This document shows positions 31,901 to 46,900 of a DNA stretch of 64,000 nt, piece after piece. This DNA comes from Agapanthus africanus (Eukaryota; Streptophyta; Magnoliopsida; Asparagales; Amaryllidaceae). The position numbers were made by a program, and so were the translations under genes. The notes under the pieces were generated by a model. The model made no database searches. It worked only from the letters and a program-made list of their open reading frames with translations, and was not told the DNA's origin. The stretch spans positions 306,407,827-306,471,826 of the forward strand of contig CM057338.1 of NCBI GenBank assembly GCA_030015575.1. Direction: 5' to 3'. Position 1 is the stretch's first letter; each line of letters opens with the position of its first letter.

Positions 31901-34900
31901 TTCAACCGCCACACTATAGGTACCAGAACTGCCACCAACAACCACAACAAAACCCTCCCACCACCACTCCGCATTACCTCCTCCTTACCATAGGGTTGAC
32001 AACTCTCAACAACCACCATACCCTCATCCTCAGAGAGACGAAGAGAAAAATATAGAAGGAGAAAGGCAAGGAGACCGAAGAGGAAGCAAATTTGACATTC
32101 AAAGACATCGGGGTGATTTGGGTGAAGATACTACAAAGTTAATATAAGGGGCAGTAGAGAGGGTAGGGATGAGAGTGAGGAGCGTGAAGAATCTGACGAG
32201 GAAAAAAGAATTCCAAGAGGAAGATATAGAAAGGAGAGAGAAAGGGACGAGATATGTGGGGAGATATGACAAATCCCTAGAGAAACAAGTCTCCTAACTT
32301 TAATGCCTAACCAACAACTAGATCTAATAAAAATCCATCAACAGTGAAGATCCAGAGGTTACCTGGATAAGGTTATCCTTCTGACAACTGATAGCCTAAC
32401 TTTACAAAAGAAGACGGGGGAATCAATGGTCCCTATGAGTTGTCATTTTGTGGTGGGTGAAGGGATTGATTATGGCAAACCTCACTATGAGCCAAGAGAG
32501 GCCTAGGTTGAAGAAGTTCGTAGCACCAAAAATACTCTCATGAAGAGCTCGGAGAGGCTTAATGTTGGTCAAGCAAACGCAGAGGATGGGTGGAACTTCG
32601 TCATGTCCAAAGCCACCATTCATAATCTCAAGAACAGAGCATGTCTCCAATGTTATGATTGCGGTGATTTTGACGATGATCGTAGAGAGTGTAGAAAAGG
32701 AGAAACATGTTACAATTGCGATCAACCTGGCCATGGATCCTTTGAATGCCTCCACAAGGGGTATACTGAAGATAGAAAAAGAACAATGGACTGGGAAAGG
32801 AACAAAGTTAGGTCTAAACTGTAGATGGCATGAATTAATATTACAGAAGATATTAAGAGGGAAGAAGAGAACTTAATTCAAAGGTGAGGGAGAGTCTTCT
32901 TGGTATATGGGAACCCATCTGAAGAAGATCTCATCAAAGCCATGTCTCACCGATATCATGCTCTCAGAAAGGAAGAATGGTTTGTTACAAGATAGCGTGA
33001 TGAATTTATTTTAAACTTATGAACCCTGAGTTTCTAGATGTCATCACCTAGGTTGGTCTCATTGATTTTCAATCCTTTGGTATACAATGAGGTGGTCGAG
33101 AGAGGAAGGTTACAAGGAGAAGCTGAAAAAAATATGAGGCGTAGATAAGGTTGAAAGGGCTCCCTATTTTCTACTGGAAATCATAGAGCATCATGGATGT
33201 AGTTTATGGCTTTGGCACAACTGTAGAGATTGATAAAGATACATTGGCCAAAACTAGTAGGAATGTTGCGAGGGTGAAGGTCACCCTCCGAGTATAGATA
33301 ATATATTCCTGGAAAATATTTACGAGTATTGATGATGACTATTATGAGATATCACTATCTATAGAAAGAATGGGTCTACATTCAAAGGGATAAGGGTCCG
33401 TCTCAAGCGGAGGAGCCAGAATCAAGCCGGAAAAGTGAGCTCAAGCCTCAGAAGTTGGGTTCCAAGGAGCTGGAGAGGACGATGACATTACATGTCAGCA
33501 AGCTATCAAAGTTGGTCGAGTCAACATTTGACTAAGATGATTATAAGCTTTTCACCTATTTTCTCTCGCTAGATATATCTTCGCTGATTGAAAGCATGAG
33601 TCTTGTGTTGAGATCTATAGCATGGATAGTGTTGTTGAGATGATTGGGCTATCGAACACCGAATGTCCGTAATCGTGTTATGAGGTGTTGCATTGTCATG
33701 ATCGGTGATTAGATCTTGGGAGATCAATCACGATATAATTTAGGATCTTGGGAGTGAAACTGGGTTAAAGATCGCTTATCTCCAAAGTTAACTAAAAGTT
33801 AAGCAAAAGAGGTTCACTCGAGCAAGGGCTAGACGATTACATTGCCTATATTTCCTAATTAGAGAAAGCCTTCAATTTCCTTAGTGTGTTTATTGATATT
33901 CATTTTGTTGTTGATCGGATCTCATTGAAGATCGATCACTACTCGGTGATTGTTGGTTAGTGGAGTGATTGAGTATGAGATTATATCACATTTCTTGAAC
34001 GAATATTGGAAGATCGATTATTTTCAAGTCGTGATTTCTAATAGAAGTTGAAAGATCCACTACTTTCTTGTTGATTGAGATCGCATGCCTTTGGTGAATC
34101 GCTCTAGTTGCTTCTACTACTGAATAAGTTGGTTGCGGGTAACTATGTGGTAGCGGATTGTTTTTGTGAGGATACTGAAATGCGCTATGCGCTGAGTATG
34201 CCGATTGCATCTACTACAAAGGCACCATTGACGAAGGACGATATATTAAAACTTCATCTTCTTCTATCCACATCCAATTCCACATCATCCGCATTGTCCA
34301 CACATGATATTGCTAATATTACAAGAGTAAATCATTAAGCTTCTCTTCTGCACCTGCATCATGTCTTTTGATTATTGAATCTGGTGCAGCTGATCATATG
34401 ACTATGAAAACATGAATCCTCTTTTTATTTCGTCCCATGACCTCATATAATCTGGTGACTTTAGCATATCGATCTACTTCAGCTGTAACAAGTGTTGGTA
34501 GTATTACAGTCACACCGATCCTGTCCATGACTTTTGTCCTACACATGCCATATGTTTTTTTAATTTGCTATCTGTCAACAAACTTACTAGTTTCAAGGGG
34601 TGCTTAGTCGCATATTCCTCTATGGGATGTAATGAGACATCACTCGGGAAACGTTATAAATGTCTCCACATCTTGGACAAACTAATATCTCCAATGCTGT
34701 GTTCAGAGTCTCCAATGATATGCTCCACTATATAACCACTAGAGGTCTATAGCTGTTTTGGTCATCCTTCTCTCCAGATCTTACAAAAACTTGATCCTTC
34801 TCTTAATCGTTGGTTTAAGTTAAAGTGAGTCTTATGAGATTGGTAAGCATCATTATTCTCATCATTCGTCTCAAAGCAATATATGAGTAAATAAACCATC

Positions 34901-37900
34901 TGACTTGGTCCACTCCGATGTATGGGGGCTTTTTCCAATTGTATCTCGAGGTAGCTTTAGATACTTCGTCATATTTATTGATGATTATCGAGAATAACTT
35001 AGGTATTTTTTATGAATCTTGAATTGAAGTATTTTCTATATTTCAAAAGTTTTGTTTCCAAAATTAAAAATCAGCTATAAGTTTCCGGCCACTTTTTTCG
35101 TAGCAATAATGGTGGAGAGTACTTTCAGTTCATCCTTTTAGAAGTTTGTATTATAGTCTGGCATTATTCATCAATCTTTTTGTCCTTATACACCACAACA
35201 AAATATGATAGCAGAATTAAAGAATACACATATTTTGCAAATTATAGCAAATTATTATGCGGGTTTTCGAAGACTTACTGAGGAGATGCAGTCTTCACCG
35301 CAACCTGTTTGATCAATTGTATGTCTACTCTCTTGGATGATGAGACTCCATATGCTTTATTGCTTCTGGCCACACCTCCTTTCTCTGTACCTCTTCGATT
35401 TTGGATGCGTTTGTTTTGTTCATGATCATCGTCCAGCAGGGGCCAAATTAGATGCTAAGTCTATTAAATGTTTATTCCTTAGATATTCTCGTACTTAAAA
35501 AAGATATCGATGTTACAGCCCTGAGTTGAGATAGAGGTTCATTTCAGTGAATACCATGTTTCATGAGTCTACTCCTTAATATTCCAAGTCTCACAATGCT
35601 CTAGATTTTAATGAAGATATTATATTAGATGTTCATTTTCAGATCACATAAGAGCCATGATTTTACCGCAAGCAGCTCCGACCGATGTTCCTCCTATTGC
35701 TACTCCTATTGAGCCATACGATACATCACCCGCAGGTATTCCTTCTAATGTGACTTGGGTGTATGCTCAACGAATGTGTATTATAAAGACTTAAGTGCCT
35801 GCTCCTATCATCCAACTGTCTTGAGATACATAAACATCCAATCTCAATATTCCTATTGTTTTGAGAAAAGGAATTCGAAGTTGCACATCTCATCCCATAG
35901 CTAATCATATGACTTGTGCAAATTTGTTTCAATCTTACAGAGCATTTATCTCTTCAATTAATTCTCTTCCTCTCTTTAAGCAATGGTCCGAAACGCTATA
36001 TCTTAGAGGATGGAGAGCAATTATGAATGAGATGTCTGATCCTAAGCAAAATCAAACTTGAGACTTGGTCCTTCCTGTGAGAAAGAAAGTTATGTGATGT
36101 CTGTCTATGTAGTTAAACTCAATCTTGATGGTTCTCTTGATACCTTGAAGTCATTTGGTAGCTAGAGAATACTCACAGATTTATGGGATCGATTATCAAA
36201 AGATTTTTTTCTTCTATTCTCAAAATGACCTCGGTTTACTTGCTTACGTATCTAGCAGCTTGTAATCATTGGCCTTTGTATTAGCTTGGTGTGAAAAATG
36301 CATTTCTTCACGACAGTTTGATCGAGATTTATATAGAGCAACCACATAAGTTTCTTATTCAAGAAGAGTACGGCCTAAATTGTTGCCTTAAAAAATCATT
36401 GTATGGCTTGAATCGATTTCCTCGGACATGGTTTGGCAAATCTACAAAAATGGTCACTTTCTTAGGTCTTAGTCATTGTGCTCATGATCGATCTGTTTTT
36501 TTGTCGCTCTCATCATGGCTTACATATTTTGTTGATGGTGTATATTGATGATATAGTGATCAATGGTGATAATAGCACCGGTATCACAAAGTTGAAACTC
36601 CACCTCCAGACTTAGTTTCAAACAAAAAAAATCTTAGAACACTGTAATATTTTTTGGGCATTGAGGTTGCTTGGTCTAGCAAAGCCATTTATATATCTCA
36701 GCAAAAGTATGTAATTGATATGCTATCTAAGGCTGGAATGTTAGGATATTGGCTTGTAAAGACTCTTATGAAACGTTACTAGAACAAGGTGATTAGTTGG
36801 AAGATTCAAGAAGATACAAACAACGGGTTGGCAAGCCAAACTACCTCACGGTTAATTGACCCGATATTGCTTATCCAGTTAGTGTTGAGTCAGTTTACGG
36901 AGGATCTTAGAGTTTCTCTGCAGTAATTCATACATTGCGATAATTGAAGAGTGCTCTAGGCCGATAAGAAAGCAATAAACTCAATCATTTTATTATCTGA
37001 ACAATCATCTCAATTTATACAACCCTCAATGAACCCAATGATAACAAACAATCCTAATAGTCTATCTAAACCAATAGATTCCCAATACATGAAACTATAA
37101 CTAAACTTATCTATAACAACTAAATATCCAATACAGTAAGATGAATATATTTCATATATATTCTAATAGCCTCCTTCAAATTCACCGTGTATAACCAAGA
37201 GTTTGACTAAAATCTATAGTCTGAATTGTTGGATATGTATGCCCTAGAGGCCTTCATTGTATAGGATGCTACGGATATGTATGTACAGGGCAATCTTGCT
37301 CGATATGATAGTGTGCTATTTGGTTGGCCTTTATCTTAACATGTGATGTGTTTTACTTAGTATTTCATATCTTATATATATGTTGATAAAGCCCGTAGGA
37401 TTCTTGCTTGACTACCAACAATGTGATGGAAATCATACTTGTGGGAGCCGGGTAGTCGATAAGCACATCCTTAAAAGGTCCATAATCATGGGAGTATTGA
37501 GACTAGGCATCGATACTCCAGAGTAGACTAGTGTATACATATCTAGACCCTGACGAGGGACGATGGAATGGTCCCGCAGCTATTGGTGTGGTGTACCTAA
37601 GATTGTATATAGGTGCTCACTGGGGGTGAGTACACTAGACGGACTCGCCGAGAACTGGCTAGATGGTGTTATACCTAACGTCAGATAGCAGTTCTCTGGT
37701 GACATGAGTGCAGGTAATCTGTCGACTTAAGGTCGTCATTTGTCTCGTATGAGTTCCTACTATACTTTGATTACTACCCTACCACGGCTCTACCGAGTTG
37801 TGCAAACAGATTTTAGTTGGGTACAGTCCTGAACCACATGGAGGTAGTGAGTGACTGTTAGGGATTCATCTCTCCCGGTATAGGGAGTCGATATCGCGCT

Positions 37901-40900
37901 GTGATCGGTTGGCCAACACCATAAGTCCCTGGCCAGGGCGAATTGAGAATTACTGGTAGTTGGACCAGTAGATTCTTGGATGGTCTTGAGCCTCACTGGC
38001 ACGACTTGTCAGGTTATTAGGGGTCTGACATTTTCCACCCTCTAAACCCGGCATGCAATGATCTCAGACGAACAGACCGGACTGCACGGAGATTGTCACG
38101 GATATGCTCAGTAAAGGTTCGGATGAGTTCGCTCGTCGGCCTTCTTTTCGACAGGTACCTGGGTAGCCGTTATGTACAGCTAGTGCCACTGATGGACTTG
38201 TGGTTAAACCCACTGCCAGCGTATTGTCGAGTCTTTAGAGTCCCACACAGAGTGTTTTCCTGGTTCAGGCGAAACGATATAGAGGCCGTATGATTTTACG
38301 TGCAGGGTTCCGATCATATACGAGTACTAGCTGCACGGATGTTGTTCAGATGGATAATACTAGTGGACTTAGGATTAAGCCGCATTCTAGAATTATATTA
38401 CTGGATCATTTTTTATCTCTTTGTATTCGTATTTTTTTGCAGTACGAATACGGGTATGTATATACGGTGAGGGCATTCTTGTAATTTTACAAGAGATGCT
38501 TCTAGAAGAAGACGCCTCATTATTGGTTTTATCTATTTTTGGAAAATAGATTAATGAGGTGGAAATTGAGATATTTGTGACATGGTAGAAGCATGGCCAA
38601 GTCTCATTGTTTATTCATTTGACTTTACTATTCAAGCATGGTTGTATTTTTCTATGGAGAAATATTGTATGCTTGATTATTGAGAAAGACTTAGCCATTC
38701 TTCACTTGCTCCTACACTTGCTAATTTGGGTTTTTTTCTTTCTCTATCCATTTTTGCTCTCCTCTTTCCTCAAACCCTAACCCTCACATGTGTTGTGAAT
38801 CCTAGGGTTCCTTGCGATAAAATACTCCAATTAACTCTCTACATCTTCTAAGCTATCTAGATTAGCAAACTAAGTACTTTAGTTACCTCATTCTTGAGGT
38901 TGGAGTTTGAACCATAGACTCTCGAGTGGATCTTTTTCGACACGAAGAGGCCGACGACCGAGCTTGATCTAAACCCTCTAGGAGCTTAAGAAGAGGAGAA
39001 GACCCGAAAGACTTGTATCCTAGAGGTATAAAACTCTTTCACAAGTAGTTTAGAACCTCTTTGTAGTTTAGCTAGTTAGGCTTTTTGAAAGATCTTGGTT
39101 GTTTGGTCGATATTGCAAGTCTAAAAATCGTTTTTTGTGAATTCCGCCTCCCCGCAAACCATGTGGGGTGTACGACATCGACTTACATGAATACGCAACC
39201 TGCAAAAAGAACAATTTCTTGCCGCATAATTAAAGCGGACGTGAGCTTGTCTTTTTCGCATAAGCTAAGCGAATCGATCCTCGAAATCTATAGTCTCTTC
39301 CGCATAAGCTAAGTGGACTGAACCTTGAAATCTCTTTTGCTAGAATGTCTTGTCGAGAATCATTATAGAAATAAATGGTTCCGCAGATTTGATCTTAATG
39401 GAGGTTATTGCTGATGATCCATAGAAGAAATAAAACTCTACCAGCATATGGATATAGAATTTATTTATTTTGGATTGATGAACTAAAAATATAAATGAAG
39501 ATAAATTTTGGATTGAGCCACTGGCTCTAATACCATGATAATAAAGTAATAAACTCGATCATTTTATTATCAAATCAACTATCTCAATTTATACAACTCT
39601 TAATCTAACAAACGATAACAAACAATCCCAACAATAAATCTAAACTACCCGAATCTCAATATATAAATGATAACTAAACTTATCTAATAAAACTAAAATA
39701 TCCAAGACAATTACAATGAGATATATCATATCCAAACACAGGCAAAGGTTTGTTATATTCAGCTATTGAACACTCTCAAGTAACAAAATTCATTGATGCT
39801 GGCTAGGCAAGATCTCTTTTTGATCGGAAATCCATTACAGGATATTGTATTGTGTTTGTTCGTGGCAACTTGGCATCTTGCAAAAGCAAGAAGCAAAGCA
39901 TTATTTCTCGCTCCAGTGCAGGGTCAAAGTATAAAGTCATGGTGAATACCACTTGCGAGTTGGTATGGATTAGTTTTCTGCTTAGGGAGCTTGGTTTTAG
40001 GCCCACTTCTTCTATGAGACTATTTTGTGACAATAAAACAATGAGCTATATTGCCTCGAATCCAGTATTTCATGAAAGGAAGAAATATATTGAAGTCAAT
40101 AGCCACTTTGTTGGAGAGAAAGTAAATGGAACTATTGATACATATAACGTAAAATCAGCGAATCAATTGGCGGATCTTTTTCCTAAACATTTAGGAAGAA
40201 TTAAATGAATTTCATTTGTAAAAAACTGGGCATGTATAATATGTATGCTCCAGTTTGAGAAGACATGTTAGAATGTGCTAGGATATTCTAGAGATTCTAG
40301 AGTAATCTAAAAGTAGTTTGTTACATGTAATAGAGAGGGATGTATGTGTAAATAACCAAATCTATGTAAAGGAGGTTAAGAGTTTATCTCTAATTCATTC
40401 TCCAATCGCTTTCTTTCTCATTCTTAACTCCAGAAAATATTAATCTTGATGTAGCAAGCATGTTTAACTGTTTAGAAGGTATGTTTCCCTACATATTTAG
40501 GCTTACCTATCAAATAAGGTAAGCTTAAACGCTCAGACTGGATGCCAATTGTTGATAAAGTAGACGTAGATTAGAAGGATGGGAAGGGACACTAGGATTA
40601 CTCTTCTCAACAGTTTTCTCTCATCTAATACTTTATGGCGTTTCGCGAACTACCAAGTTGGACGGAAAAACGAATTGATAAGGACATGCGACAATTCCTA
40701 TGGAAGGTGGTTCGGAGAGTCATAAAGGATATCGCTTAGTTAAATGGCAATCGATATGCAATATAAGTGAAGCAGAGGGGTTACGGGTGGTTAACCTAAG
40801 AGATATGAATTGATATCTCCTAGCGAAATGGCGTTTGAAAATTCATATGGGCAAGTCGGCTGAATAGGCTACCATGGTGGATACTAACTATTTCCGAACC

Positions 40901-43900
40901 ATAGTGAGACGGGGCAAAAAGAAAAACTTTGGGCACATGTCTAGAGTTTGGCACAGAGTGCTCAAGTAAAGAAAAATACATTTTGCTGGTACAAAATTCA
41001 TCCTAGGTAACAGACGTAATATCAATTTCTGGAAAGACCAATGACACAATGATGAACCGCTGAGATATAGATACCCTAGCCTCTATGAAAAAGCATCTGA
41101 CAACAATATTTCGGTAATGAAAGTTTAGGATAGGGGAAGTTGGAGTTTACGATTTGCTAGAAACTTAACTGCGGCACAAAGAAGAGAATGAGAACTTGTG
41201 GAAGAAAACCTTGACACTAGACCTCAATGCGATGTGAAAGATCAGTATATTTGGCTTTAGGGTAGATGAGGAATGTTCATAATTAGATCATTATATAGGA
41301 TCCTTAATGGGAGTGGCACTATCACTCACCCGGGTAAAGGGCTCTGGAAAGTTTCGACGCCCTTGAAAGTTAAGGTTTTCATATGGCTTATGTTAAAAAA
41401 TGCGATTCTTACTCGGGATAACCTAGCTAAGAGAAAATGAAATGCCGCCTTCGAATATAGTATTTGTTATGCTTATCACGATTAATCATCTTATGATTCA
41501 CTGTCCGGTTACTAGGTCTGTTTGGAGATTTTTCGTAGATAAATTTAATGATCATGGATATCCAGGTACTCACAAATATAAAGAGTTCGTAAGAAACATT
41601 GGAAGGCACGGGATAATGTTGTTATGGAGGTTACATTGGATATATGGTTAGAACATAATTGTGTTATATTTAGAAATATAAAGAAACCACTAAACTAATT
41701 GATAGTGCAAATTTGTTCTAACATATGGCATTGGACTTGTATCTCTTTAGCAGACAAACACTAGAAACAAGATTCGTATGACACTACTATAAAAGTGCTC
41801 AAAGGTCACGTGGATTTGGTCACGGTTTAAACCGTGACCAATTTATCGTGATGGTCGTAAAAAAATTGGTCACGGTGTAAACCGCGACCAATTGGATAAG
41901 ACGGCGTGCTCCATAGCCTTGGCGCGATAAAACCCAATTCTCCCTCACCCCATATCCCTCGAGCCCTGATTCTTTTTCCCTCTGCCCCAAAAATCCCCCC
42001 TTTCTCTGGCCTCCGCTCCTCGCCGCCATCGATCGAAAATATCTCCTCCGGAGCTCTCCGCCGTCGATCGAAACCGCCCTGGCCGCTGCCTCCAGAGCTC
42101 GAAGCTTGCTCGTCGAAGAGGTAAGTATAAATTAACCGATTAAATTTTAATTTTTTGTTTAATTTTAATTGTTGTGCTCGATTGATCCCAAAATTTTTGT
42201 TGTCGCATGTTGCTGCTGCTGCTGCTGTTATTGGTGTTGCATGTTAATTAGGGGTTAGGGTTTTAGGTTGGGGTTGGGGTTAATGTCAGGGGTTAGGGTT
42301 AGGCTAAGGGATAAGTAGTTTAGTGAAATGAAAGAATAGTTAAGGGTATTTTAGTGACATAGTTATAAAAGTTAATGGTATTTTAGTGTTAAAAAATAAA
42401 GTTGAGCGAAAGGGTGTTGTACTAAAAAAATTTAATCATAGTTTAGTGAAAAACAACAATAATTAAGGGTATTTTAGTGAATTTTATATTAACTTAATTA
42501 ATTTAAGAATATGAGTTGTTTATTTAAATTTGTTAAAATAGTTTTGTGAAAGCCACCAATAGTTAAAGCTATTTTAATGTAATATACATAAAGACACATA
42601 CACATACACACATGCGCATACACATACACACGTACAACGCCAAACCATAATCCAACTTCGGTCATTATTCTCTATATTGAACTCTTATCAAATACCACCC
42701 TAATCCCAACCCTAAGTCCAAAATCTTAAACCCGATTAAGAAAACCCTAAGTTTTAAAAACTTTACCCTAAAATAAAAACTTCAACACATTGAAATCAAA
42801 ACGTAAACGTAAAATTTGTTCAAATTAAATATTTAACTTGCGTGTATGATAGTCGATGAAAATATGAAATTTTCATATTATCATAACCAATCATATGTGA
42901 ATGAAAACGTGATTTAGTTCCCGTCTATCGGTTAACATACATTCGGTGTTCGTCGTGACATAAAATTACACGAAGATTGTTAAACACCGGACGTTATCAT
43001 TCGGTTTTTAACAACCGCCGCGTAGTCTATATGACGAGAATTAATATTCGATCGTATGATAACCGATAGATTTATCCCGTATGGACAAGTTAGAAATGTA
43101 TAAAGCAGACACCTGCATTCACTTGTGTTTTTCATTCGTTTCGGGATATTTCATCGGTACCTTTCCGTGGGTTCTCCGTGTACAACGATAGATTAGATGT
43201 TCGTTTCAATGGTGTTTCACGGTATTGAAACGATTATCTGTTCTATTACAGTGTACTCGGAGAACAGCGGGGAGGTGCTGCCAAAATTTTCTCGAAACGG
43301 ATGAAAGCACAAATGAATGGGTGTATACTTTATACATTCTTAATGAGATAGGTGCCTTACCCCCGACAGCCGCTACCATCGACATCCAATATATAACATT
43401 TGATATCATCTTTCTTGGAAGAAGAATCCAACTCCCTACCTATGAGCATTTGCTCTCGGTCCTTGATAATTATTATAGCTAAATCGTCAATTGAAACTTA
43501 AATTAATCAAGTCGTCAATTAAACCTAGCACTAACGCTTCTTAGTATCCTGTCTATCGCGTATCTGTCAAGAAATCTTAATCCGATGCGTCTTGTCTATA
43601 AGAACCTTGTTTCGTCCGAGCTATTCCAATATGGCATTTCCGTACCTCCACGACAAGAGTTGGATATACGTCGACGCTCTCTCGAAAGTCAACTGCTTTT
43701 TCGTTGACGGTGTTAGCTTTTTCACCGATTTTGCCTACACATGTCTTGGGATTACCGAAAGAACACGAAATCTATTATCCTTACTCTAAGTGTATGAATA
43801 AGCGATTGCTTAAGTCAGAAGTTGAGTTACACATCGTGAGATACGGTTTCGTTAGAGATTACACTACGTGGGAACTTCACAGAGAAAAAGTCGTCGTAAC

Positions 43901-46900
43901 GGGAGACGAAGCATGGGTGCAAGAGACGAGAAACGAATTCATCGAAACGAAAACCGCAGAGTGGTAAGGGATAATAGAAGAAAAGATGGAAGAGGAATGG
44001 TAGTTTGAAGAAAATGAAGCCGTCGAAGAAGTTGATATTGTATTCACGCCGATCGATGACATGGATGACCTTATAAATGCTGCTAGACTTCCTTATAATA
44101 CGGAAAGCACCGGATCCTCGTTATTGGAGAAGTATAAGGCTGACTCTAGAATCCCGCTATTTCCAGATTGCAAAGGGTTTTCACAACTGTCATTTTTTGT
44201 ACGTCTCTTCCAGATCAAGTGTAAGAATAGATGGAGTGACCAGTTTTTCACCGATCTCCTAGAACTCCTGAAGGAAGCTTTTCCCAACGAAAATTAAGTG
44301 CCACCGAGCTAGTACGGGACCCAAAAGATAATCACAAATATCGGCTTGAAGTATAATAAGATACATACATGTGATAATGGTTGTGTTTTGTACCGGAATG
44401 AACACGCAACACTCAGAAACTGTCCCGTGTGCGAGACCAACCGATTCAAGCCTAAGAAAGACCCTCGGCCGAGTGATGTGCCCGTGAAAATTCTTCATCA
44501 TTTTCCATTAATACCGGGACTGCAACGGTTATTTATACGTGAGGAGACGACGTCCGAAATGCAGTGGCACCATAAAACGCCTCGTGAAGAGGGAAAAATG
44601 AGTCATCCCAGAGATTTGATATCGTAGAAAGTTTTAAATGAAAAACATCCTTCATTCGGCGCAGACCCTCATAACGTAAGGCTGGGAATTGCGAGCGACG
44701 GTTTCAGTCCATTTGGGATGGTTCACGGCGGGCGCGCTCACAGTACTTGGCCTATTGTGGTGATTGTATACAACCTGTCGCCATGGAGGGTCATGACGCA
44801 GTCTTATTTTACGTTGACGCTTTTAATCGACGGTCTATCGTCTCCTGAAAAAAATATCGACATGTACCTTCAACTCTCGATCGATCAGTTAAAGTTGTGG
44901 GAATCTGGCGTGAGAACCTATGACGCACCTATGACGCAGTTGGTAAACAATTTTTTCAAATGCGAGCTGCTTTGTTGTGGATTATTAATGATTTTCCAGC
45001 CTACGGCATGCTGTCGGAATGGACAACTCAAGATAAGCTTGCTTGCCCCAGTTATCATACGTATACGAGCCACTGTACGCTTGAAGTTTGGCAGGAAAGA
45101 GTCGTTTATGGGTCACCGACGTTTCTTACCTATAAGTCACAGATTCAGAAAGAATAAACAATTGTTCAACGGTAAGACGGAGACTGGTAGACCCCCTAAA
45201 CTACTGTCCGGTAACGACATATTGTAACAATGGAGAGGTTATCAGAATATCACATTCGGAAAGAGACAAAACAAAGATGCAATGTCATGCCCAACTGGTT
45301 GGAAGAAATTAAGTGGTTTATTTCAACTTACGTACTGGTCCGATCTACCGCTCCACCACAATTTATATGTTATGCATATCGAGAAGGGCGTCTCTGAACA
45401 CGTCATCAATCTTCTGCTTTGTAAGGATGGAAAAACGAAGGACAATCTCAACGCCGGCGGTGATTTGACGGATTTGGATATTTTGTCCATTAAAGAAGAA
45501 TTACATCGGTCTGTGGCTGGTAAACCAGGGTATTAAGAGATCCCACCAGCAATCTACAACCTGAACAAAGAGGAGAAGCGGCGGTTCCTGCGGGTATTGA
45601 AAGAATTGAAAGTTCCTGGTGGTTTCTCATCAAACATTTCCAAACAAGTACAAGCAGAAAAAGGAAAAATCGTAAGACTCAAGAGCCACAACTACCACAT
45701 ATTGATGCAACATCTTCTTTCTTTATGCCTGAGAGTATCGGTAAAATCCGAACTTGGTCTCGTTCTTAACAACTTCTGCACGTATTTTCGACAACCGTGT
45801 TCCAAAAACGTCGACGTCAATGAGATAGCAGAGCTCGAAAAAATATTCCTATAATCCTTTGCAAGCTTGAAACTATCTTTCCACCTTCATTTTTCGACAA
45901 TATTGTTCACATGTCTGCCCATTTAGCAACCGACGTCAAGTTTGGCGGTCCAGTGCATTACCGTTGGATGTATTCCATTGAAAGATATGAAAATGTTTAT
46001 TATCAATCATTTAAATTACAAAATATTGTCGTGGATTATTAATATCTATTATTTTCAACAGATGTCTATTAACTTTAAAAAACTATATCCGCAACAAGTA
46101 TCGTCCTGAAGGTTCGATTGCGGAAGGTTATCTCTTAAAAGAAGTGACGTCTTTCCGTGCTCATTTCCTGAATGACGATATTAGGACGAAACTGAACAAA
46201 TCGCCGCGTGTTCATAACGGTCCACTTGGAGCAGAAAAGCTAAAAAATGTCTTACGATCTCATTAGCAGTTTACATGCGTTCATCTTGCTAAGCAGCGAA
46301 TATTTTGCTAAATACGCAGAGTAAGTTTTTCTAATTTTATCCATTTAAACCGTTTGAAATTGAGTATAATTTAACCGATATAACTGTAAATTAACGAACA
46401 GAACACACAAAACTATACTCAAGAGATCGAATCCTAGGACATGGTCGGATGACAAAATCGACGAAGAACAGAGACGCGCTTTCATCGCTTGGTATAGAGA
46501 AGTTGACGGACAAATGAATCGTGGTGAGCAGATTGATAGAAAGGTCCAGGACCTTTTAATCGGTCCATTGATTACAGCTACGTTTTACAACGGGTACAGG
46601 ATTTCCAGCTATAAATTTGAGATCGAAAGGACGGAACGCAGTACAGCTATGCAAAATAGCGGCGCCGCAACCTCCGACGACAAAGGAAATCCCTGTTACG
46701 GTGTTATTAAGCAGATTATAGCGGTCTCATACATTCATAAGGCTGCTATATTTTTTATATTTCAATACAGATGGTACGATACCAAGTCTGAACGGGGTAT
46801 GAAGGTCGATAGATACAAACCCACTTTGGTAAACACCAAACGGACAGCCTAGGAATACGATAACTTTATCTTTCCATCGATGGCAACACAGATATATTAT

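Larger units (their letters stand above)
36962..39740 (-). mobile_element. Small copia-type LTR element inserted in the copia remnant
   Basis: Repeats of about 205 bp at 36962-37169 and 39536-39740 (AATAAACTC...CATTTTATTATC...CAATTTATACAAC...) act as LTRs. The right one is followed inward on the minus strand by TGGTATTAGAGCC, close to the initiator-Met primer site. The left one is preceded by a purine tract (GAAGGAGG on the minus strand). Copia coding sequence stops at its left edge and resumes at its right edge. It holds another LTR at 37227. Confidence 0.6.
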
